NCBI GenBank assembly: GCA_023388535.1 | Contig: JAEWFZ010000024.1 | Coordinates: forward strand, 1-64,000 | Source: Bacillota bacterium | GTDB taxonomy: Bacteria; Bacillota_I; Bacilli_A; Erysipelotrichales; Erysipelotrichaceae | Reading direction: 5' to 3' | DNA: 64,000 nucleotides | Part shown: positions 8,787-14,932 of the stretch, piece by piece | Layout of the letters: every line of letters starts with the position of its first letter | Numbering within the stretch: the first letter of the stretch is position 1 | Notes under the pieces: model-generated | Told to the model about the DNA's origin: nothing | What the model saw: the letters and a program-made list of their open reading frames with translations, nothing else | Databases searched by the model: none | Made by a program: the position numbers and the translations under genes

Positions 8787-9707
8787 ATGAAAAAGATTCC
8801 ATTAATCATTGATTGTGATCCAGGGGTGGATGATGCGATAGCTATCATCGTCGCTAATGCTAAAGAAATTTTTGATCTTAAAGCAATAACTTCTGTAGCG
8901 GGTAATGTGGAGTTAGAATATACGACGCATAATTTGCAACTTCTAGCTAATTTATTAGATTTGAAATGCCCGATTGCTAAAGGGGCTGATCGACCATTGG
9001 TAAAAGAGCAAGTTATTGCCGGTAAAACTCATGGATCGGATGGTTTTGGTGGTCATGCTCATTTGTTGAAAGATATTGGAGTACGTGAACTCGATCAACT
9101 TTCGGCGGTAAAATTAATGGCTAAAGTATTAGCTGAAAGCGAAGAACAAGTTGTGATTGCGGCGGTTGGTCCATTGACTAATATCGCTATTTTAATCAAA
9201 GCTTATCCGGAATTATTGGATAAGATTGAGAAGTTCTCGATTATGGGTGGTGGCTTGGCCTATGGTAATAGAACCGCAACCGCTGAATTTAATTTCTATG
9301 TCGATCCAGAAGCGGCTCATATTGTCTTTAATAGTGGGGTACCGATTGTCTTGGCGGCGTTAGATGCTACCTTACAAGCCGATATCTTACCCGAAGATAT
9401 TAAGAACTTTGAAGAAGTCGATAATCCTGTAGCTTCTATTGGCACTAAAATTCTCGCTTCCTATGCGGCGAAAGATACCGCCCTACATGATCCAGTATCA
9501 ATTTTGGTATTAAGTAATCCGGAAATTTTTGAAACCAAGGATATGTATATTCAAATTGAAACTAACGAAGGTTCCACCAGAGCGATGAGTTTTGCGGACA
9601 ATAGAAATAGGAATACAAAACCAAATAACACGACTTTTATCACGAAAGTAAATCGTGAAGCCTTCATCGCTGAGATAAAAGCCGCGTTTGAATTTTACAA
9701 TAGATAG
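8787..9707 (+). CDS. Nucleoside hydrolase, IUNH family (copy 2)
   Basis: Second nucleoside hydrolase, 306 residues, with DCDPGVDD at 9-16, GPLTNI near 127, MGGG near 147 and EFNFYVDPEAA near 162. The AGGAGGT site lies in the end of copy 1. In the C-terminal segment it has HDPVSILVL where copy 1 has APNDVVSVLAL; in the family a His at this place (His241 in the Crithidia enzyme) contacts the leaving base, so copy 2 is the more canonical enzyme and copy 1 carries an Asn there. Confidence 0.93.
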   Translation: MKKIPLIIDCDPGVDDAIAIIVANAKEIFDLKAITSVAGNVELEYTTHNLQLLANLLDLKCPIAKGADRPLVKEQVIAGKTHGSDGFGGHAHLLKDIGVRELDQLSAVKLMAKVLAESEEQVVIAAVGPLTNIAILIKAYPELLDKIEKFSIMGGGLAYGNRTATAEFNFYVDPEAAHIVFNSGVPIVLAALDATLQADILPEDIKNFEEVDNPVASIGTKILASYAAKDTALHDPVSILVLSNPEIFETKDMYIQIETNEGSTRAMSFADNRNRNTKPNNTTFITKVNREAFIAEIKAAFEFYNR

Positions 9708-9716
9708 GAGAAGATT

Positions 9717-10442
9717 ATGAAAAACATACCTACCCCTCATATCGAGGCGACAGATCCCAACCAAATCGCAAAGACGGTATTAATGCCTGGAGATCCACTT
9801 CGCGCTAAATTTATCGCTGAAACCTATCTTACCGAGGTAGAACAGTTCAATGCGGTTCGAGGTATGCTTGGTTATACGGGTTATTACAAAGGCAAGAAAG
9901 TGTCGGTTATGGGTTCTGGAATGGGTATTCCTTCCGCTTTGATTTATTACCACGAACTCTTTGCTTTTTATGAAGTGGATACCATCATTCGGATTGGAAC
10001 GGCGGGTTCACTACAACCCTATATCGGTTTGAAAGATGTTATCTTAGCCACCGCATCAAGTAATGATTCCAATATTACTAAAGGAGCATTTGGTCGTTTT
10101 AGTTATTGTCCTACTCCTGATTTTGAACTTCTGTTAGCGGCATACCAACAGGCGAAGGCGATGAATATCCAAGCTCATGCCGGAATAGTTGTCTGTGGCG
10201 ATCAGTTCTATGATGATGAAGCTTCGGCTCAAGCCATCGAAAAGTTTAAGCAGTATGGGGCTATTGCGGCTGATATGGAGTCTGCTGGATTATATACGGA
10301 AGCCAACCGACTTGGTAAAAGGGCGTTAGCTATCTTTACCATTAGTGATAGTGCCGAACACAAGGCTAACGACAGTGCTCTGATGAGAGAACAAGGCTAT
10401 ACCCAAATGATGGAACTAGCTTTGGAAATCGCACCAGAATAA
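9717..10442 (+). CDS. deoD: Purine nucleoside phosphorylase, DeoD type (copy 2)
   Basis: 241 residues and closely related to the copy at 1123: the first 90 residues and the last 20 are nearly the same, while residues 110-190 have drifted. Motifs GSGMGIPSA, GTAGS and ISDS are kept. The ribose-binding segment reads AADMESAGLY, where copy 1 and most DeoD proteins have a Glu-Met-Glu triad, so one acidic residue is shortened. A changed nucleoside preference is possible. GGAG lies before the ATG. Confidence 0.93.
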   Translation: MKNIPTPHIEATDPNQIAKTVLMPGDPLRAKFIAETYLTEVEQFNAVRGMLGYTGYYKGKKVSVMGSGMGIPSALIYYHELFAFYEVDTIIRIGTAGSLQPYIGLKDVILATASSNDSNITKGAFGRFSYCPTPDFELLLAAYQQAKAMNIQAHAGIVVCGDQFYDDEASAQAIEKFKQYGAIAADMESAGLYTEANRLGKRALAIFTISDSAEHKANDSALMREQGYTQMMELALEIAPE

Positions 10443-10494
10443 TAGATTAGTAGATAGAGAAAGTATTAATCACGAAAAAGAAAGGAGCAGGGTG

Positions 10495-11436
10495 ATGTCG
10501 ATACTAAGTAATGTCGCTCCTATCAGTATCATTGGAGCTTCGATGATTGATATCATTGGTCGTAGTTTTGAACCGATAATTGTTAGGGATTCTAATCCTG
10601 GTTTGATACATATGGCTGCTGGTGGGGTATCTCGCAATGTTTCTGAGAATTTAGCCCGTCTTGGAGTACCCGTTAATTTTATTACGGCTTTAGGAAATGA
10701 TCGCTTAAGTGAGATAATTGTAGATTCTTGTTTACAAGTAGATATCGATATCAGTCATTCTTTTCGTTCGGAAACGAAATTAGCGAATACTTATTTGGCT
10801 ATTTTAGATGAACAAGGCGATTTAGAATTAGCGCTTTCGGATACAACGACGCTCGATGAACTACCAATTGAGCATTTAGAAGCCAAGCATGAAATCATTG
10901 AACAAGGTCAATTGATTGTGATCGACGCTTCCTTAACTGCAGAAATTGTCGATTACTTATTGAAACGATATCCTCATAAACCTATTTATTTAGATCCAGT
11001 TTCAATCGGAAAATCAAAACATGTTAAGCCCTCTATTGGAAGCTTTTATATGTTAAAATGCAATATACTGGAAGCTCAGTTTTTAAGTGATATGAAAATC
11101 GATTCCGAGGATGATTTTTATCTAGTCGCTAATTATTTTCATCAACTAGGTATAAAAGAAGTCGTCATTACACGTGGTCCTAAAGGAATCTTTTACTCAC
11201 TTGATAATCAACAAGGTTTTTATCAACATCGTCCAGTTGAAGTCATTAACGCCACTGGGGCTGGAGATGCGTTTCTAGCTGGTTGGATCTATAGTCAACT
11301 TCATAATTTATCTCTGATGGATAAAGTTAAATTTGCGAGTGAGGTTGCAGCATATGCTTTAGAGTCAAGAACTACCGTCAGTTCTGTGATTGATACTAAT
11401 AAAATAATGGAGGCCGTCAAAGATGGATTTAAGTAA
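10495..11436 (+). CDS. psuK: Pseudouridine kinase (PfkB family)
   Basis: PfkB-family kinase that phosphorylates pseudouridine to pseudouridine 5'-phosphate. The assignment rests on the fold motifs (GGVSRNVSENLARLG near 44, NATGAGDAFLAGW near 250) and on overlap of 14 bases with psuG. I chose the ATG at 10495, 7 bases after AAAGGAG; a GTG three bases upstream is less well spaced. 313 residues is typical. It is preceded by a 52-base gap with no visible terminator, so it is probably co-transcribed with the nucleoside genes. Confidence 0.88.
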   Translation: MSILSNVAPISIIGASMIDIIGRSFEPIIVRDSNPGLIHMAAGGVSRNVSENLARLGVPVNFITALGNDRLSEIIVDSCLQVDIDISHSFRSETKLANTYLAILDEQGDLELALSDTTTLDELPIEHLEAKHEIIEQGQLIVIDASLTAEIVDYLLKRYPHKPIYLDPVSIGKSKHVKPSIGSFYMLKCNILEAQFLSDMKIDSEDDFYLVANYFHQLGIKEVVITRGPKGIFYSLDNQQGFYQHRPVEVINATGAGDAFLAGWIYSQLHNLSLMDKVKFASEVAAYALESRTTVSSVIDTNKIMEAVKDGFK

Positions 11437-12352
11437 ATATTTAGTTATAAATGAAGAAGTAAAACAAGCCTTAAAAAACAAGCAACCAGTGGTGGCTTTA
11501 GAATCGACAATTATCGCTCATGGTTTCAACTATCCCGAGAATTTAATAACGGCTCAACGCTGTGAAGCGATTATTAGAGAACAAGGAGCGGTTCCAGCGA
11601 CTATAGGTATTATCAAAGGAAAAATTGTTATCGGTTTAAGCGAAGCAGAAATTACTCACTTCGCTGAAAATCGATCGGTAGCGAAATGTTCGCGCCGTGA
11701 TGTAGCTGCACTTTTAGCTCAAAAACAAGATGGAGCAACAACTGTAGCTACAACCATGATGTTTGCTGAGATGGCTGGGATTAAAGTATTTGCTACCGGC
11801 GGTATAGGCGGCGTCCATCGTCATGGCGAAACGACTTTTGATATTTCAGCGGACCTGGAAGAACTCGCTAAGACACAAGTAAATGTAGTCTGTGCGGGGG
11901 CTAAATCAGTTTTGGATTTGGCTTTGACTCGTGAATATCTTGAAACCAAAGGGATTCCAGTCTTAGGTTATCAGAGTTCGTATTTTCCGGATTTTTACAC
12001 CCGTAACAGTGGTCTTGAAGTTGATTACGAAATTGGGGAAGTTGATCAAATCGCGGATATCATACGAGTAAAAGAGGATTTAGATTTAGCTGGTGGTATC
12101 CTAATCACCAATCCGATTCCTGAAGAGGCTGAAATGGACGCAAATTTTATTCATGCTAAAATCGAAGAAGCTATAGTACTAGCCGATCAACAAGGCATTA
12201 AAGGCAAAGCGGTGACGCCATTTTTATTAGCAACCTTACATGAAAGCACAAAAGGTAAATCAGTGATAGCTAATAAAGCTCTTGTTTTTAATAATTGCAA
12301 ATTGGCGGCAGAAATCGCCGTGGCGTTGATGAAAAGTCCAAATAATATTTAA
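11423..12352 (+). CDS. psuG: Pseudouridine-5'-phosphate glycosidase
   Basis: Cleaves the C-C glycosidic bond of pseudouridine 5'-phosphate to uracil plus ribose 5-phosphate. 309 residues. Family landmarks are ALESTIIAHGFNYPENL near 25, CSRRDVAALLA near 89, TTVATTMMFAEMAGI near 104 and FATGGIGGVHRHG near 121. It overlaps psuK. The uracil produced can enter the pyrimidine pool through upp at 19298. Confidence 0.95.
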   Translation: MDLSKYLVINEEVKQALKNKQPVVALESTIIAHGFNYPENLITAQRCEAIIREQGAVPATIGIIKGKIVIGLSEAEITHFAENRSVAKCSRRDVAALLAQKQDGATTVATTMMFAEMAGIKVFATGGIGGVHRHGETTFDISADLEELAKTQVNVVCAGAKSVLDLALTREYLETKGIPVLGYQSSYFPDFYTRNSGLEVDYEIGEVDQIADIIRVKEDLDLAGGILITNPIPEEAEMDANFIHAKIEEAIVLADQQGIKGKAVTPFLLATLHESTKGKSVIANKALVFNNCKLAAEIAVALMKSPNNI

Positions 12353-12387
12353 ATATTTAATTTAATGAGTCACTCTTTTGAGTATCA

Positions 12388-12416
12388 ATTGTTATAAAAT
12401 AAAAACTTTTAACAAT
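12388..12416. other. Inverted repeat just after psuG
   Basis: ATTGTTA at 12388-12394 is mirrored by TAACAAT at 12410-12416; a smaller hairpin (ACTC, TTTT, GAGT) lies at 12372-12383. Neither has a clean T-run, but they are the only candidates for the 3' end of the nucleoside operon. Confidence 0.3.
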
Positions 12417-12462
12417 AATAAAGCCTACAAGATTTATTAAAGAAAAGAAATGAGTATAGTGA

Positions 12463-12491
12463 TTGAATCCGATACATTCAATTGCTATAAT
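12463..12491 (+). promoter_or_regulatory. Strong promoter of the intergenic RNA
   Basis: TTGAAT at 12463-12468, a 17-base spacer, and TATAAT at 12486-12491 preceded by the extended -10 element TGC. This is close to consensus. It points into the region with no long gene and predicts a transcript starting near 12498. Confidence 0.75.
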
Positions 12492-12581
12492 TTGATTAGA
12501 AATAGAAGGAGCTTAGTTTCTTCTATACTCTATATAACTTAAACCAATCCGAAAGGATATCTAAATCATAATAGGAGGTAA

Positions 12582-12680
12582 ATGCGCATCGAAACAATAA
12601 CTTTAATAAACGCAACGCATCTACTTAGATGCTATAACCATTTGCCGTCCTGGTTAAGCAAAACAAGTTCTCTGAATTAG
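12582..12680 (+). CDS. Possible 32-residue small protein inside the structured RNA
   Basis: ATG at 12582 follows AGGAGG at 12573-12578, with an unusually short spacing of 3 bases. The frame encodes a 32-residue peptide beginning MRIETITLINATHLLRCYNH and ending at TAG. Both the ribosome binding site and the start codon lie inside the 12-bp helix with 12639-12651, so translation would need that helix to open. It may equally be a chance frame in a structured RNA. No similarity is recognised. Confidence 0.25.
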   Translation: MRIETITLINATHLLRCYNHLPSWLSKTSSLN

Positions 12681-12783
12681 TCTAACTGATGAATGAGAGG
12701 GTAACCTTAAAGGTTACTAAATGACCAAATTATGGAAGCGTTAGTATAGAATGATTCTGAAACCGCTGTTAAAAATTCTATTA

Positions 12784-12809
12784 AACACCTCATTAAGAGG
12801 TGTTTTTTT
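12784..12809 (+). terminator. Terminator of the intergenic RNA
   Basis: An 8-bp stem (AACACCTC with GAGGTGTT), a 5-base loop and a run of seven Ts: a textbook intrinsic terminator. Confidence 0.9.
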
Positions 12810-13118
12810 GTAGTAAGACTGGGAAATGAATCAAACTCAGAAGTAATTATTTAAAGGATGAAGGCAAGATAAGCTAATCAAATGATACGAGTCTAGTCGA
12901 TAATGTAGCTAGTTTTCAAATATACTATAAAAATTAATAAAAATAATGCTATAGTGGATATATAAAAATTCGAACAGGCGCTAGTAATAAAAGTGAGACT
13001 TATAACCTTTGGCGAAGATAATCGCACGTGTCAAATAGTATTAAACGTCCCGAACAAGCAAATCAAAACTACTAAAAGATCTTAATTTAAACAGAGATGT
13101 GTAATCAGGAGGTGTACT
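12810..13118 (+). promoter_or_regulatory. Non-coding stretch with weak promoter and long leader
   Basis: About 300 bases without a recognised gene. An extended -10 element (TGC then TATAGT at 12950-12955) has no convincing -35. If used, it gives a leader of about 155 bases before the TTG start at 13119. CGAAC occurs at 12970 and 13051, and there is no perfect long hairpin. I could not match it to a known riboswitch. Confidence 0.3.
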
Positions 13119-13697
13119 TTGAAAAGAATAGTGAAAAGCATATTAGCGTTGATATTAGTATTTACGACAATATATTTAATTTCTACTTACTCCAAACCTT
13201 TACTTAGTAATCAGCAGATTGATAAAGTTGTGGATGGTTTAAAGGCGGATTATGTTCATCAATTCGCCAATGTCGGGTTAAGAACATCCAAAATTGATTT
13301 AAATATTGATAAACCGATAGATAAATATGAAGCTATAACGACAAAATACGATGCTCTTATCCATCATCTTACTAATAATGAAACTGAGATATTTAAAGAG
13401 AGATTAGAACCATCGTTGCCTAGTGTTTCCAGCTTCAAACAAAGTTATTACATTTTCCTAAACTCGCTATCAAATACCGATCTTGAACAATGGCCTATGG
13501 AATTATTGGTTCAATTAGAAGAAGATTGGTTAGACTTAGAAGCTAGTTTTGCTATCAATGAAGTAAAAAACATCCTCAATCATTCATCAAAAACCAAGAT
13601 AAGGAGTGGTTTCATTCAGAGACAATTAATGTCGATACCACCCAACAAACAACTTTTTGATTTTGAGGAAGTTACTCTAACAATTGGTAATCAATAA
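13119..13697 (+). CDS. Small membrane-anchored or exported protein, unknown function
   Basis: 192 residues starting at a TTG codon, chosen because a strong AGGAGGTG site lies 4 bases upstream and no ATG is suitably placed. Residues 1-25 are a basic then hydrophobic signal or anchor (KRIVKSILALILVF) with no lipobox cysteine. The rest is hydrophilic and probably mostly helical, with no cysteines and no motif I recognise. It stands alone between two terminators. The function is unknown. Confidence 0.6.
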   Translation: MKRIVKSILALILVFTTIYLISTYSKPLLSNQQIDKVVDGLKADYVHQFANVGLRTSKIDLNIDKPIDKYEAITTKYDALIHHLTNNETEIFKERLEPSLPSVSSFKQSYYIFLNSLSNTDLEQWPMELLVQLEEDWLDLEASFAINEVKNILNHSSKTKIRSGFIQRQLMSIPPNKQLFDFEEVTLTIGNQ

Positions 13698-13752
13698 AAG
13701 CGACGGTGAAAACCTGTTATCTGCTTATTTTGGTAAACAGAAATAATTTAAT

Positions 13753-13787
13753 AAAGGCATCTCAGACTTACCGCTAAGATGCCTTTT
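13753..13787. terminator. Bidirectional terminator between 13697 and alr
   Basis: A 10-bp stem, AAAGGCATCT with AGATGCCTTT, and a 14-base loop. T-rich tails lie on both strands, so it serves the plus-strand gene and the minus-strand alr. Confidence 0.8.
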
Positions 13788-13816
13788 AAATTAAGAATAT
13801 ACTTTATCAATTAGAC

Positions 13817-14932
13817 CTATTTATCTTCTTGTTGGACTAATATTCTTGGTAAACGTTTGTTGAACTGAGTCATGATTTCGTTAGGAATCGTATCCAATAG
13901 TTCAGCCACTTCTTCTAAACTAAAGTTCTCATCAATCAAATCAACAACATCCCCAACCTTGACCGACTTGACTTGACTGACATCAATCATTAATAAATCC
14001 ATACAGATTCTACCAACCAGCGGACAAGCTTGGTTGTGAACTCGTGGTCGGTAGTTGGTCTTGAATAGATTTCTACGTAAACCATCCCCATATCCGATTG
14101 AAACCGTAGCAATTTTACTGGTCTTGTTTATTTTATTCTCGTAACCATAACCGACTTGAGATTTTGCTTTAACCTCTTTAACCATGGCTATCTTAGCTTT
14201 TAAGGAAAAGCATATTTCATAACCACTAACAGTCTTAGTTCCCGAAAAAAACAAACCGGGACGACAATAATCATAAACGAACTCTTGGCTATACCGTTCA
14301 ATCCCAGCACTATTATAGACATGGGTAATTCCCGGATTTATCTGTTCGGATTGAAGATGTTCTAGAAATTGATTAAAGCGCTCTAGCTGTAGACGACAAA
14401 CTCGATCTCCTTCATCATCGTATTGATCGGCGGCCAGCAGGTGAGTGAAGGTACCCAATACCTTTAAAAATTCGTTTTGATAATATCCTTTTATCTTTTG
14501 ATAATCGCTATTATTATCCGCTTTTAAACCCAAACGATTCATGCCGGTATTAATTTTAATATGAGTTTTAATCTGAATTTGATGTTTTTCAGCAAAATCA
14601 AGAAGATTTTTTCCCAGGTCATGAGTGACGATGGACTGGGTTAAATCGTACTGATGTAGCTCTAAAAAACGTGCTTGCTCGGTTGAACCTAAAATCAGAA
14701 TTGGTTTGGAAATGCCACCAAATCTTAGTTGTAGGGCTTCATCAATGGTAGCGACCGCAAAATGATCCACTCCAAGATTTTGTAAATGGACGATAGCATC
14801 CATACCCATCCCATAAAATTGGTCTTTTACCACCGCCATAACCTTAGAACCATTGGCTGCGTTTTCAATTTTACGTAGATTATGCTCTAGTTTCTGAGCA
14901 TCAATCTCAATCCAGGCCCGGTCTTGGTTCAT
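13817..14932 (-). CDS. alr: Alanine racemase
   Basis: PLP enzyme interconverting L- and D-alanine for the wall. 371 residues. The PLP lysine is Lys36 in AVVKDQFYGMG; most racemases have AVVKANAYGHG, so the residues after the lysine are unusual, but the lysine and the tyrosine are kept. KINTGMNRLGL and SIGYGDGLRRN (the second catalytic Tyr region) and GRICMDLLMIDVS are present. It overlaps murF-ddl by 4 bases and is translationally coupled, so one transcript makes D-Ala, D-Ala-D-Ala and its ligation product. Confidence 0.93.
   Translation of the reverse strand: MNQDRAWIEIDAQKLEHNLRKIENAANGSKVMAVVKDQFYGMGMDAIVHLQNLGVDHFAVATIDEALQLRFGGISKPILILGSTEQARFLELHQYDLTQSIVTHDLGKNLLDFAEKHQIQIKTHIKINTGMNRLGLKADNNSDYQKIKGYYQNEFLKVLGTFTHLLAADQYDDEGDRVCRLQLERFNQFLEHLQSEQINPGITHVYNSAGIERYSQEFVYDYCRPGLFFSGTKTVSGYEICFSLKAKIAMVKEVKAKSQVGYGYENKINKTSKIATVSIGYGDGLRRNLFKTNYRPRVHNQACPLVGRICMDLLMIDVSQVKSVKVGDVVDLIDENFSLEEVAELLDTIPNEIMTQFNKRLPRILVQQEDK

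Larger units (their letters stand above)
12498..12809 (+). ncRNA. Candidate structured RNA of about 310 nt, not recognised
   Basis: The segment has its own promoter and ends in a strong terminator. Visible helices in order: ATAGAAG/CTTCTAT (12502-12508 with 12520-12526); ATCC-GAAA-GGAT, a GNRA-type tetraloop hairpin (12547-12558); a long helix pairing 12573-12584 with 12639-12651, 12 pairs with one bulged G; inside it GCATCT/AGATGC (12617-12632); GTAACC/GGTTAC (12701-12717); and the terminator. I do not recognise tmRNA, RNase P RNA, SRP RNA or a known riboswitch. A 32-codon reading frame lies inside. It could also be a leader terminated before the gene at 13119. Confidence 0.5.

Noticed and set aside
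12353..13118. tRNA, tmRNA, RNase P or SRP RNA in the gene-free stretch
   Set aside because: No GTTC-type T-loop, no CCA end, no tag frame typical of tmRNA, none of the conserved RNase P or SRP core sequences.
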